Shown: one piece after another, positions 1 to 8,621 of the stretch
Layout of the letters: each line of letters begins with the position of its first letter
Position numbering within the stretch: position 1 is the stretch's first letter
Source: Polynucleobacter corsicus
Lineage (GTDB): Bacteria > Pseudomonadota > Gammaproteobacteria > Burkholderiales > Burkholderiaceae
DNA: 64,000 nucleotides
Assembly (NCBI RefSeq): GCF_018688255.1
Contig: NZ_CP061314.1
Span: forward strand, 372,001-436,000
Direction of reading: 5' to 3'
Position numbers and translations under genes: made by a program
The notes under the pieces: model-generated
What the model saw: only the letters and a program-made list of their open reading frames with translations
The model's database searches: none
What the model was told of the DNA's origin: nothing

Positions 1-1884
1 ATTGCTCAGGCTGAAAAAGCACAGGAGTATTTCAAAACAAGAACTAAGGGCCCAATACCATCCACTTGGTTAGAGTCTGATCCATTAGTACAAAAGCGTA
101 TTTGGTCCATTCGTGAAAATGGTGCATCTGCCACCCATTTATCGATTGATCCAAATTCTCCTGACCCAGTAGTGGGCTGGGAGGATGCTGCAGTGGATCC
201 AGCGCGTTTGGGTGAGTACCTGCGAGCTTTCCAGAAATTAGTGGACTCTTACGAATACGAAACTTCACTCTATGGACACTTTGGTGATGGGTGTATTCAT
301 GCGCGTATTACCTTTAACTTGCGATCTGTAGAAGGTGTTGCCAAATTTAGATCTTTTATTCGTGATGCGGCAACCTTAGTGGTTGCATTTGGTGGCTCGC
401 TGACGGGCGAGCATGGTGACGGTCAGGCCAGAGCAGAATTCCTCCCCATCATGTTTGGTGAAGAGTTGATGGGTGCAATGCATGAGTTCAAGCGCATCTG
501 GGATCCGCAAAACAAACTCAATCCTGGCAAAGTAGTTCACCCTTATCGTGTAGATGAGAATCTGCGCATGGGCCCAGAATACAAAATCGTGAATATCAAG
601 ACGCGTCTGAATTTCTTGAGCCAAGAGGGTAATGGCTTCCAGAGAGCGGTAGAGCGTTGTGTTGGTATGGGTAAGTGCCGTAGTGAAAAAGTAGGCACGA
701 TGTGCCCAAGCTATCGAGCTACAAAAGAAGAGCGCTTCTCCACTCGTGGCCGTTCACGCCTCTTTTGGGAAATGATCCAGGGCGAAGTCATTCAAGATGG
801 CTGGGAAAGTAAAGAGCTTAAAGAGGCTCTTGATACTTGCCTTTCCTGTAAAGGCTGTAAGAGTGACTGTCCAGCTCACGTTGACATGGCTTCCTATAAG
901 GCCGAGTTCTTGTCTCATTATCACGAGACCAATAGCAGGCCTCGTCAAGCTTTGACCATGGGCCGCATTGGCGATTGGGCGCCGCTGGCAAGCAAGTTCT
1001 CTTGGCTGATGAATGGTGTCATGCAAACGCCGGTGATCTCTACTTTTGCCAAATGGGTTGGTGGCGTAGCCCAAGAGCGTAGCCTGCCCAAGTTTGCGAA
1101 CCAGTCCTTTAGAAAGCAATTTAAGTCTTCTAAGAATGCCAGCATTGGTCAAAAGAAAGTCATTCTTTGGGTAGATACATTCTGCGAGCATTTTCATCCA
1201 GAGGTTGCTAATGCAGCAGTTGAGGTACTTGCGCATGCAGGCTTTGAAGCGACCTTACCAAAAACGCCTTTATGCTGCGGCCGTCCTTTATATGATTTCG
1301 GTTATCTGGATCTTGCCAAGCAGAAGCTAGAGAAAATTCTGGATGCGATCGGCAGTGAGATTAATGAAAATCCCAATTCGCCTATTGCAGTTGTTGGTCT
1401 TGAGCCAGGCTGCATGTCGGTATTTAAGGATGAATTGCTGAAGTTTTTCCCGAATGATCCAAGAGCAACTCTTTTAGCATCGAGTAGCTATTTGTTGGGA
1501 GATTTTTTGCACGAGCAAGGATATACTCCGCCGCCGCTAGACTGCAATGTCTTAGTCCACTCACATTGTCATCAGAAATCACTATTTGGTACTAAAGGTG
1601 ATGTAGCTCTGTTGGCTGCTTTAGGTGCTAAAGCAAACTTCATTGATAGTGGTTGCTGCGGTATGGCAGGTTCATTTGGATTTAATCCAGAGCATATCGG
1701 CATATCCAAAGCGGTTGGCGAATTAGTATTGCTGCCAGCAATTCGGGCTGCCGAGCAAGAAACCATCATTCTGACTAATGGCTTTAGTTGTCGAGAGCAG
1801 ATTGAGCAAGAGACTGGGCGTAAGGTCAAGCACTTGGCTGAGTTGTTGCAGATGGCACATCAGGCTCAATTAGAAAAGGTGTAA
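1..1884 (+). CDS. FAD-binding / Fe-S oxidoreductase, GlcD-GlpC fusion type (5' truncated)
   Basis: The reading frame is open from base 1, so the N-terminal FAD-binding half lies outside the window. What remains starts in the FAD-oxidase C-terminal domain (YGHFGDGCIHAR, TGEHGDGQAR, KLNPGKVV). It continues into a ferredoxin-like domain with two cysteine clusters (CVGMGKCR..MCPSY and CLSCKGCKSDCP) and ends in two CCG domains (LCCGRPLYDFG, SGCCGMAGSFGF). The family comprises flavin/iron-sulfur dehydrogenases of 2-hydroxyacids such as D-lactate or glycolate that feed electrons to the respiratory chain. The substrate cannot be read from sequence. A complete 1025-residue protein of the same architecture lies at 29695-32772. 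A bidirectional terminator follows the stop codon. Confidence 0.88.
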   Translation: MAQAEKAQEYFKTRTKGPIPSTWLESDPLVQKRIWSIRENGASATHLSIDPNSPDPVVGWEDAAVDPARLGEYLRAFQKLVDSYEYETSLYGHFGDGCIHARITFNLRSVEGVAKFRSFIRDAATLVVAFGGSLTGEHGDGQARAEFLPIMFGEELMGAMHEFKRIWDPQNKLNPGKVVHPYRVDENLRMGPEYKIVNIKTRLNFLSQEGNGFQRAVERCVGMGKCRSEKVGTMCPSYRATKEERFSTRGRSRLFWEMIQGEVIQDGWESKELKEALDTCLSCKGCKSDCPAHVDMASYKAEFLSHYHETNSRPRQALTMGRIGDWAPLASKFSWLMNGVMQTPVISTFAKWVGGVAQERSLPKFANQSFRKQFKSSKNASIGQKKVILWVDTFCEHFHPEVANAAVEVLAHAGFEATLPKTPLCCGRPLYDFGYLDLAKQKLEKILDAIGSEINENPNSPIAVVGLEPGCMSVFKDELLKFFPNDPRATLLASSSYLLGDFLHEQGYTPPPLDCNVLVHSHCHQKSLFGTKGDVALLAALGAKANFIDSGCCGMAGSFGFNPEHIGISKAVGELVLLPAIRAAEQETIILTNGFSCREQIEQETGRKVKHLAELLQMAHQAQLEKV

Positions 1885-1904
1885 TGCAACACCCTCTGTT
1901 GAAA

Positions 1905-1940
1905 TAAAAAATGCCCCGAATTGCTCGGGGCATTTTTTTT
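1905..1940. terminator. Bidirectional rho-independent terminator
   Basis: A GC-rich stem (ATGCCCCGA paired with TCGGGGCAT, four-base loop) is flanked by an A-run on the left and a T-run on the right. It can therefore end transcription from both sides. It sits between the converging oxidoreductase gene and ahpF. Confidence 0.9.
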
Positions 1941-1962
1941 AACCAAGATTCTGTTGGTAGTC

Positions 1963-3507
1963 TTAGGATCTAATCAAGTAATCAAATGCAGAGAGGGATG
2001 CTTTGGCACCTTCACCCATTGCAATGATGATTTGCTTATAAGGAACAGTTGTACAGTCACCCGCAGCAAATACACCAGGCATTGAAGTCTCACCTTTTTG
2101 GTCAATGATCACTTCTCCACGAGGAGATAAATCAATCACGCCCTTGAGCCAATCTGTATTGGGGAGTAAGCCGATCTGGACAAAGATACCTTCCAGTGCC
2201 ACATCATGCATCTGATTGTTAGCGCGATCTTCATATCTCAAAGTAGTTACTTTGCCATCAGCACCCAATACTTCCTTACTCAAAGCATTGGTGATTACCG
2301 TAACGTTAGGCATGCTGTACATTTTTTTCTGTAGTACGGCATCGGCACGCAACTTAGTATCAAACTCAACTAAGGTGACATGACTCACGATACCTGCCAA
2401 ATCAATCGCAGCCTCAACTCCAGAGTTACCTCCACCAATCACAGCTACGCGCTTACCTTTGTAGAGTGGGCCATCACAGTGTGGGCAGTAGGCGACACCT
2501 TTACCGCGGTACTCTTGCTCGCCTGGTACATTCATTTCGCGCCAGCGTGCACCGGTACTGAGAATGACTGTCTTGCTCTTTAGTACAGCGCCATTTTCTA
2601 GGGTGATTGTAATTTCATCGCCAGTCTTACTCAAGCTCTTGGCGGTTTGTAGATTCATGACATCGACTTCATACTCTTTAACGTGCTGCTCAAGAGCCAT
2701 GACTAATTTAGGGCCTTCTGTTTCTTTAACGGAGATGAAATTTTCAATACCAACAGTATCGGCAACCTGACCGCCAAATTTCTGAGCTACCACACCAGTT
2801 CTAATACCTTTACGAGCAGAGTAGATTGCTGCTGAGGCACCTGCTGGACCACCGCCAATAATTAAAGAATCATAGGCATCTTTAGCGTTCAATTTTTCTG
2901 CATCGCGTGCTGATGTGTTGGTATCCAATTTAGCGGCAATTTCTTCAACGCTCATGCGGCCTTGACCAAAGACTTCGCCGTTCAGAATCACTGTAGGCAC
3001 AGCCATGATTTGGTGTTGATCTACCAAACCCTGGAAGAGCGCGCCATCAATCATTTCGTGTTCGATATCGGGATTCAGCGCGGCCATGAGATTTAGGGCC
3101 TGCACTACATCTGGACAGTTATGACACGACAAGGAGATGAAGGTCTGAAAACACTTTTTACCTTCTAGGCCTTTGATACTCTCGATCACATCTTGCTCAA
3201 CCTTTGGTGGATAACCACTAGCTTGCAAAATAGCCAAAATGAAAGAAGTCATCTCATGACCCATTGGTAGGCCAGAGAATGCAATACGAGCAACTTCATC
3301 CGCCTTACCTACGGTAAAGCTAGGAATGTTTTTGCTGCTACCTGAAGTCTTTACAGTGATCTTGGTGGATTGTTCGGCAACTTCATTTAATAGCTCTAGC
3401 ATTTGGGCTGAGTGCGTACTGTCATCCAAAGTAGCTTCAAGAACAATGGGGCTCTCAATTTTTTCAAAATAAGCTTTGAGTTGGGTTTTGATATTGGTAT
3501 CTAACAT
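1963..3507 (-). CDS. ahpF: Alkyl hydroperoxide reductase subunit F
   Basis: AhpF is the FAD-dependent NADH reductase that passes electrons to AhpC for peroxide reduction in the cytoplasm. The 514-residue length is usual. The N-terminal double thioredoxin fold carries the redox motif CHNCPDV near residue 130. A linker leads to the FAD motif GGGPAGASAAIYSARKG near residue 217. The thioredoxin-reductase-like part has the active-site pair CPHCDGP near residue 343, followed by the NADH-binding GGGNSGVEAA. It lies downstream of ahpC on the same strand with a 120-base spacer that holds strong hairpins (3536-3600), which may set the AhpC:AhpF ratio. It converges on the terminator at 1905-1940. Confidence 0.96.
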   Translation of the reverse strand: MLDTNIKTQLKAYFEKIESPIVLEATLDDSTHSAQMLELLNEVAEQSTKITVKTSGSSKNIPSFTVGKADEVARIAFSGLPMGHEMTSFILAILQASGYPPKVEQDVIESIKGLEGKKCFQTFISLSCHNCPDVVQALNLMAALNPDIEHEMIDGALFQGLVDQHQIMAVPTVILNGEVFGQGRMSVEEIAAKLDTNTSARDAEKLNAKDAYDSLIIGGGPAGASAAIYSARKGIRTGVVAQKFGGQVADTVGIENFISVKETEGPKLVMALEQHVKEYEVDVMNLQTAKSLSKTGDEITITLENGAVLKSKTVILSTGARWREMNVPGEQEYRGKGVAYCPHCDGPLYKGKRVAVIGGGNSGVEAAIDLAGIVSHVTLVEFDTKLRADAVLQKKMYSMPNVTVITNALSKEVLGADGKVTTLRYEDRANNQMHDVALEGIFVQIGLLPNTDWLKGVIDLSPRGEVIIDQKGETSMPGVFAAGDCTTVPYKQIIIAMGEGAKASLSAFDYLIRS

Positions 3508-3535
3508 GCTGTATTCCTTAGTATTAAATCTTGAT

Positions 3536-3600
3536 GAGTCTATTGGGCAGGGCCTTGGCTTCCCATCCTGCCCAATAGACTCTCCGAAGAGAGTCTATTG
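3536..3600 (-). promoter_or_regulatory. Overlapping, mutually exclusive hairpins between ahpC and ahpF
   Basis: Seen directly: a perfect 16-base inverted repeat (3536-3551 with 3567-3582, 15-base loop), and a perfect 12-base inverted repeat (3573-3584 with 3589-3600, 4-base loop). They share bases 3573-3582, so only one can form fully at a time. Read in the direction of ahpCF transcription, the short hairpin is formed first and has the loop UUCG closed by C-G, a very stable RNA tetraloop. No U-run follows, so it is not a classical terminator. Likely roles (inference) are an mRNA processing or stability element that keeps ahpC mRNA in excess, or an attenuator. Confidence 0.75.
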
Positions 3601-3627
3601 ATTACTAATTACTACTGACCTGCGGTA

Positions 3628-4191
3628 TTAGATCTTGCCTACGAGGTCTAAAGATGGAGTCAAAGTTGCTGCGCCTTCTTTCCACTTAGCTGGGCATACT
3701 TCACCTGGGTGAGCAGCTGTGTACTGAGCGGCCTTAAGCTTGCGCAATGTCTCAGAGATATCGCGAGCGATTTCGTTTGAGTGAATTTCAGCAGTCTTGA
3801 TGACGCCTTCTGGGTTAATGATAAATGTGCCACGCAACGCGAGACCTTCTTCATCGATATGCACGTCAAAACCGCGTGTCAATGTATGTGTTGGATCGCC
3901 AACCAATGGGAACTTGGCCTTACCTACTGCAGGTGAAGTCTCGTGCCATACTTTGTGTGAGAAATGCGTATCAGTAGTAACGATGTAAACCTCTGCACCC
4001 ATCTTCTGGAATTCTGCATAGTTATCAGCCGCATCTTCAATTTCTGTTGGGCAGTTGAATGTAAATGCTGCCGGCATGAAAATCAAAACAGACCATTTGC
4101 CTTTGAGGGACTCATCGGAAACAGTGATGAACTTACCATTGTGGAAAGCTTGGGTTTTGAATGGAATTACTTGGGTGTTAATCAGTGACAT
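3628..4191 (-). CDS. ahpC: Alkyl hydroperoxide reductase subunit C (peroxiredoxin)
   Basis: This is a typical 2-Cys peroxiredoxin that reduces hydrogen peroxide and organic peroxides and is recycled by AhpF. I chose the ATG at 4191 because it follows AGGAGA and gives 187 residues beginning MSLINTQ, the same length and start as the enterobacterial protein. The upstream in-frame ATG at 4239 would add 16 unrelated residues. The peroxidatic cysteine is C47 in AAFTFNCPTE, and the resolving cysteine is C166 in HPGEVCPAKWKEG near the C-terminus. It is the first gene of the ahpC-ahpF pair. The residue before C47 is Asn rather than the more usual Val. Confidence 0.96.
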   Translation of the reverse strand: MSLINTQVIPFKTQAFHNGKFITVSDESLKGKWSVLIFMPAAFTFNCPTEIEDAADNYAEFQKMGAEVYIVTTDTHFSHKVWHETSPAVGKAKFPLVGDPTHTLTRGFDVHIDEEGLALRGTFIINPEGVIKTAEIHSNEIARDISETLRKLKAAQYTAAHPGEVCPAKWKEGAATLTPSLDLVGKI

Positions 4192-4263
4192 AGGTTTTCT
4201 CCTGTAAAAATACAATAATTGATTCACAACAGGGATCATTCTAGAGACTATTTAATTATTTGC

Positions 4264-4293
4264 ATAATGAATAATTTATATCTTAATAATCAA
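4264..4293 (-). promoter_or_regulatory. Candidate sigma-70 promoter for ahpC
   Basis: On the minus strand TTGATT (4288-4293) is separated by 18 bases from CATTAT (4264-4269), about 75 bases upstream of the ahpC start in a very AT-rich region. OxyR would be the expected regulator of ahpC in this group, but I could not see a convincing OxyR motif. Confidence 0.4.
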
Positions 4294-4376
4294 TTTAATA
4301 GATCAGCATATAGAGCCTAGCTCTGGCCTCAAGTCTTTGTTCGATTGTTAAAAAATCCCCGTTATAAACTGGTGGT

Positions 4377-4982
4377 ATGAAGCCGATTTTGTACTCTTAC
4401 CGTAGATGTCCATATGCCATGCGAGCGCGTATGGCATTGAAATATGCTGGTATTGAGATTGAGCATAGGGAGATTGAGCTCAGAAATAAGCCGCAATCCA
4501 TGCTACTCGCATCACCCAAGGGAACCGTTCCGGTTTTATGCCTCAATGGATTGGTTCTAGATCAAAGCTTGGATATCATACATTGGGCGCTACAGCAGTC
4601 TGATCCAGATGGCTGGGGAGCGGTTGATCAATTGAGCTCTCAATCTTGGATTCAAAAAAATGATGGCCCATTTAAGGTTTTACTAGATCAATATAAATAT
4701 CCCAACCGATTTCCAGATCTTGATCAGGAAAGTATTCTCAATAGCGCAATTGCTCTCATGATTGAGCCCATGGAGGATGCTCTTCAATTGAGTCCCTATG
4801 TATTGGGCAACAAGCTATCTTGGGTAGATGTGGCCATCTTCCCATTTATCAGACAGTTTGCTGCAGTTGATCCTCAGCGATTTGAAGGCTTGCCATTTAC
4901 TGCACTGAAGAAATGGCTCAATCAGCATCTAGAATCCGAGTTGTTTGGTGCGGCGATGGAAAAACACCCAATCTGGGTGTGA
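4377..4982 (+). CDS. Glutathione S-transferase-like protein
   Basis: This 201-residue soluble protein has an N-terminal thioredoxin-fold GST domain (YSYRRCPYAMRARMAL, with C11 at the position of the catalytic Cys in omega/glutaredoxin-like GSTs). The conserved PVL of the glutathione site follows (GTVPVLCLNG), and then an all-helical C-terminal domain (WVDVAIFPFIRQFA). Such proteins bind glutathione and often reduce mixed disulfides; the substrate is not predictable. It is divergent from ahpC and lies 51 bases upstream of senB on the same strand. It could be co-transcribed with senB and handle glutathione-bound selenium, but that is only an inference from position. Confidence 0.8.
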   Translation: MKPILYSYRRCPYAMRARMALKYAGIEIEHREIELRNKPQSMLLASPKGTVPVLCLNGLVLDQSLDIIHWALQQSDPDGWGAVDQLSSQSWIQKNDGPFKVLLDQYKYPNRFPDLDQESILNSAIALMIEPMEDALQLSPYVLGNKLSWVDVAIFPFIRQFAAVDPQRFEGLPFTALKKWLNQHLESELFGAAMEKHPIWV

Positions 4983-5033
4983 TAGAAAAATCTCCATAAC
5001 TGCTGAACTTAAAAAGAATTTAAAAAGATCACT

Positions 5034-6011
5034 TTGTCGTCAGGACCCAACATCAAATCCCATATTGAAATCGTCACGCCGGCACCATCAGGTAGTCTGC
5101 ACGGAAACCGGATCACTGCCTTGCGCTGGCAGGATTTCTTGGCGAAACTCGGCTATACCGTTGTAGTTACTGAATCTTGGTCGGGTGACGATGCTGCCAT
5201 GCTAGTCGCACTGCATGCCTATCGGAGCCATTCATCCATCATGGCATTTCATGAGCGGTATCCTAGTCGGCCTATTGCCCTGGTTTTGACGGGTACGGAT
5301 TTGTATCGAGATATAGCAGACCATGTTGAGGTACTGCACTCAATGGAGGTGGCAGATCAATTGATCGTCTTGCAGTCCTCAGCCTTAGACTCCATTCCAG
5401 CGCATCTAAGACACAAAGCTCGAGTGATTTACCAATCCGTTCGGGTTGATGTCCCTGATCAAGTTCCGAGTGCGGATTTTCAGGTAACTGTGATTGGTCA
5501 TCTACGGGATGAGAAGGATCCCTTTTGTATCGCTCGTAGTCTTCCCTTGCTGCCATTCAATTCTAAGATCAGCGTCCTGCATTTGGGGATGGCTATGAAT
5601 GAGCAAATGGAGCGTACTGCGAAGGTGTATAGCGAAACTCTAGAGCGTTACCAATGGATTGGCGAGCTAAGTCATGCCGATACATTAAAGATGCTGTCTC
5701 AGAGTCGCCTGATGGTGATTTCTAGTCGGATGGAGGGTGGTGCTCACGTGGTTTCAGAAGCAATAGCGCTGGGGGTTCCAGTGATCGCTTCCGATATTCC
5801 GGGGAATCGAGGCCTGCTTGGCGATGACTATCTGGGCTACTATCCAGTCGGTAATGAGGCCGCGCTTGCCAGCCTGCTATCTCACGCTGAAACCATGCCT
5901 GATTTTTACTCTGCACTTAAAAATCAGATTGATATCCGTAGAGATCTAGTGAGCCCTGAACGAGAGATGCAATCTATTCAAGAGCTGATGGTTGAGCTAC
6001 TAAAGGATTAA
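5034..6011 (+). CDS. senB: Selenosugar synthase SenB-like glycosyltransferase
   Basis: This GT4-fold glycosyltransferase of 325 residues resembles SenB, which makes a selenosugar from selenophosphate and a UDP-sugar in selenoneine biosynthesis. Features: a GSLHGNRITA motif near residue 19 typical of nucleotide-sugar GT4 enzymes, VLTGTDLYRDI near residue 85, and the donor-site motif RMEGGAHVVSEAIALGVPVIASDIPG near residue 233. The frame opens only after a stop at 5010-5012 and contains no early ATG, so TTG at 5034 is the likely start; no strong ribosome site is visible. It converges on egtD with a 12-base gap. Its place beside egtD, senC and senA is the main reason for the specific call. Confidence 0.82.
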   Translation: MSSGPNIKSHIEIVTPAPSGSLHGNRITALRWQDFLAKLGYTVVVTESWSGDDAAMLVALHAYRSHSSIMAFHERYPSRPIALVLTGTDLYRDIADHVEVLHSMEVADQLIVLQSSALDSIPAHLRHKARVIYQSVRVDVPDQVPSADFQVTVIGHLRDEKDPFCIARSLPLLPFNSKISVLHLGMAMNEQMERTAKVYSETLERYQWIGELSHADTLKMLSQSRLMVISSRMEGGAHVVSEAIALGVPVIASDIPGNRGLLGDDYLGYYPVGNEAALASLLSHAETMPDFYSALKNQIDIRRDLVSPEREMQSIQELMVELLKD

Positions 6012-6023
6012 GCAAGGCATCTA

Positions 6024-6953
6024 TTAGACGTTTGCAAAGCAAACTAAGAAGTACTTATTTGGATCGGTCCAGCATTGGATTTTAGTGAATCCAGCGCGAC
6101 GAAGTTTTTCTACAAAATTTTCCTGAGTGTATTTGTAGCTATTTTCAGTATGAATTAAATCGCCTGCACTAAAGGAAATAATATGATCTTGACTTCCATT
6201 GCCCGGCAGAGTTACCTGCACATCAGAGCGCGCTCGCAGATGCATCTCAATACGGGACTGAGAAACATTAAAAAAAGCATGGTGCTCCCAATCCTGAAGC
6301 TCAAAGTTACTACCAATGAGTCGATTGACGTTGAGCAGGGCATTCAAATTAAATGCGGCAGTAACCCCCAAAGGGTCGTTGTAGGCAAGATGCAGTGTTT
6401 CAGTATCTTTAACCAGATCGACGCCAATTAAAAGTCCGCCATTCCCATGACACTCATGAGCCAGATTGGTAAAAAACTGATCTGCTTTTTCGGGATCAAA
6501 GTTGCCGATTGAGGAGCCTGGATAGAAGAATACCTTCCGAAGTGCTTTAAGTTCAGGAAAGGCTAGCGGCAAGCTCAAATCGATAGCATGCGCTGACATC
6601 TCAATCTGAGGAAACTGCTTTTGTAGATCGGCAACGGCGGCTTCTAAATATTCTTTTGAAATATCGAGCGCTCTATATTCTTTTGGCTTAATGCTATTGA
6701 AAAGTTGACTTCCTTTAGCGCAATTACCGGCGCCTAGATCCACTAAAACGTCACAATGCGCTACTGCATCAGCAATCTCACGCCGATAGGTACCCATGAT
6801 CCATTTCTCTGTACGAGTTGGATAGTATTCCTCGAGAAGCGTAATGACATCAAAGAGATGTGAGCCGACATCATCATAAAAAAACTTTGGCGATATTGAT
6901 GGTGTATCGGCAGTAAGGCTAACTAGTAATTCTTGAGTCAGTATGTGTTTCAT
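6024..6953 (-). CDS. egtD: L-histidine N-alpha-methyltransferase (hercynine synthase)
   Basis: EgtD trimethylates histidine with S-adenosylmethionine to give hercynine, the scaffold of ergothioneine and selenoneine. The 309-residue protein shows the family motifs in order: VDLGAGNCAKGSQL (SAM site, near 71), FFYPGSSIGNF (near 141), YNDPLGVTAAFNLNALLNVNRL (substrate region, near 191), EMHLRA and ENSYKYT near the C-terminus. It is the last gene of the minus-strand cluster, 37 bases after the second permease. No egtA or egtC is present in the window, which together with SenB and SenC points to the selenium rather than the sulfur product. Confidence 0.92.
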   Translation of the reverse strand: MKHILTQELLVSLTADTPSISPKFFYDDVGSHLFDVITLLEEYYPTRTEKWIMGTYRREIADAVAHCDVLVDLGAGNCAKGSQLFNSIKPKEYRALDISKEYLEAAVADLQKQFPQIEMSAHAIDLSLPLAFPELKALRKVFFYPGSSIGNFDPEKADQFFTNLAHECHGNGGLLIGVDLVKDTETLHLAYNDPLGVTAAFNLNALLNVNRLIGSNFELQDWEHHAFFNVSQSRIEMHLRARSDVQVTLPGNGSQDHIISFSAGDLIHTENSYKYTQENFVEKLRRAGFTKIQCWTDPNKYFLVCFANV

Positions 6954-6990
6954 TCGATTGATTGTCTATGAGGATGAATTGGCGGGCATC

Positions 6991-7797
6991 TTAACCCTGG
7001 TTATGCATCTGAATACGACGTAGTTTGTTGCTAACCATATCCACGAAGACGACTAAGAGCAGCATTGCAATGATGACGGTGGATGCTTGTGCCTCTCGAA
7101 GTAAGGAGAGTTCGTAATACAGCATCTGTCCTAGTCCGCCTGCACCCACAAAGCCCAATATCGTTGCCATGCGGATATTCATTTCCCAGCGATACAGGCT
7201 GTATGAAAGTAATTGAGGTGCGATTCCGGGAAGCGTGCCATACAAGAAGCTGGATACTCTCCCTGAGCCGCTGAGCATGAGAGCGTTACTGGGGGCTGTA
7301 GGATGATTTTCTAAGCTTTCGCCAAATAGCCTTCCCAAAACCCCGGTGGTATGGAGCGTTAAAGCTAAAGTTCCTGCAAATGGTCCAAGGCCAACAGCGA
7401 GAACCATGAGAGCCGCCCAAACTAATTCGGGGACGGATCGTAAGAAGTTGCAAATAAAGCGTGTCAGTCCTTTTGCGCTTGGACCAAGCCTACCCGATAC
7501 TGGAAGTGAAAGTCCGAGACTCAAGGCGGCTGCGATGAGCGTTGCTAGAGCAGAAATCGCGAGTGTTTGTAAAATACCCTGCCAAATTTTTCCTAAGAAA
7601 TCCGCGCTGAGATCAGGCGGGAAAAATCGCCCAATAAATTCCGCCATATTACGTAATGCTTCAAGTGTGAAGAGGTCGGCTGGATTGAGTGAAAGGTAAA
7701 TAAAGCTGGTAATCGTTAATCCAAATATGATCAAGAGCGTTAAGAGGCACTTAAGACAAAATTGACGAGCAGGTTGAAGATTCATTGGAGTGCTCAT
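6991..7797 (-). CDS. PhnE-type ABC permease, second subunit (putative selenium-oxyanion importer)
   Basis: An inner-membrane ABC permease of 268 residues with about six hydrophobic segments and the cytoplasmic coupling motif typical of PhnE proteins (ILGFVGAGGLGQMLYYELS, near residue 213). It follows another PhnE-like permease with an ATGA overlap, so the two are translated together and probably form a heterodimer. The phosphonate/phosphite family is clear from the permease, ATPase and binding-protein set. The selenium assignment rests on the senC/senA/egtD context and on resemblance of the binding protein to the putative selenate family. Confidence 0.85.
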   Translation of the reverse strand: MSTPMNLQPARQFCLKCLLTLLIIFGLTITSFIYLSLNPADLFTLEALRNMAEFIGRFFPPDLSADFLGKIWQGILQTLAISALATLIAAALSLGLSLPVSGRLGPSAKGLTRFICNFLRSVPELVWAALMVLAVGLGPFAGTLALTLHTTGVLGRLFGESLENHPTAPSNALMLSGSGRVSSFLYGTLPGIAPQLLSYSLYRWEMNIRMATILGFVGAGGLGQMLYYELSLLREAQASTVIIAMLLLVVFVDMVSNKLRRIQMHNQG

Positions 7798-8621
7798 GCC
7801 AATTGCTTTCGAATGATCAAACTGATGTAGTCAGCTAGCAATACGAGACCTAAAAAAACTATCAGGATAGTTGAGACCTCCCCACCATTGAGCATTTTCA
7901 TGGACTGATCCATCAGCTGACCCAATCCGCCTGCACCGACAAAGCCCATCACCACAGAGGCTCTGACGGCGCACTCCCAGCGATAGACTGTATAAGATGC
8001 AAGCTCTTGCGCTGAGCCTGGCAATAAGCCGTACAAAAATGCCGTTATACGACTACTGCCGGACAGGATAAGGGCGCGAGCAGGAAGTGTGTTGCCAGAC
8101 TCTAAAATTTCTGAGTAGACTTTGGCGAGCATGCCACCATAAGTAATTGCGATAGCCAAAACGCCTGCAATCGCCCCTAGGCCGAATACCCTTACTAATA
8201 AGAGTGCCCATACAATTTCTGGAATGCCACGCAGCACTAGCATGAGCGAGCGCGCTAGAAATCGAACAGATTGAGCAAACTGATGATCAGATGTGGGGCC
8301 AATTCGTGAAATCGAGAGGCTATAAGAAATGATGAGGCCAAGCGGTACTGCAATTACCATCGCCAAAGCAATTCCGGCAGTAGCCATGGCTAAAGTCTCT
8401 ACAGTCGCTTTGATGACGAGAGATAAAAAAGTTGCTTCAATATTGGGTGGAAAAAACTGCACTAAAAAGTCACCCATGACTTGAATATTCTTCGGATCGA
8501 CTAAAAGCTTGGGCTCAAATTGAGCGAGTTGCAGCATAGGCCAAAGAATGGCGATGGCAAGTAGCAAGCCCATGAAGCGATAGGGTGTTGCAGGATCTCT
8601 AGAAATAATAGATGTTTGCAT
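7794..8621 (-). CDS. PhnE-type ABC permease, first subunit (putative selenium-oxyanion importer)
   Basis: A 275-residue membrane protein. It has a hydrophobic segment near residue 20, further segments through the body, and the PhnE-like coupling loop VVMGFVGAGGLGQLMDQSMK near residue 223. Its start codon overlaps the ATPase stop codon by one base (TAATG), and its own end overlaps the next permease by four bases. The two permeases are homologous but clearly diverged (compare the parallel ALILSGSSRITAFLYGLLPG and ALMLSGSGRVSSFLYGTLPG). An old duplication is likely. Confidence 0.85.
   Translation of the reverse strand: MQTSIISRDPATPYRFMGLLLAIAILWPMLQLAQFEPKLLVDPKNIQVMGDFLVQFFPPNIEATFLSLVIKATVETLAMATAGIALAMVIAVPLGLIISYSLSISRIGPTSDHQFAQSVRFLARSLMLVLRGIPEIVWALLLVRVFGLGAIAGVLAIAITYGGMLAKVYSEILESGNTLPARALILSGSSRITAFLYGLLPGSAQELASYTVYRWECAVRASVVMGFVGAGGLGQLMDQSMKMLNGGEVSTILIVFLGLVLLADYISLIIRKQLA

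Noticed and set aside
4294..4340. Possible OxyR site upstream of ahpC (ATAGATCAGCATATAG)
   Set aside because: Spacing and half-site match to the OxyR consensus are poor; I could not support it.
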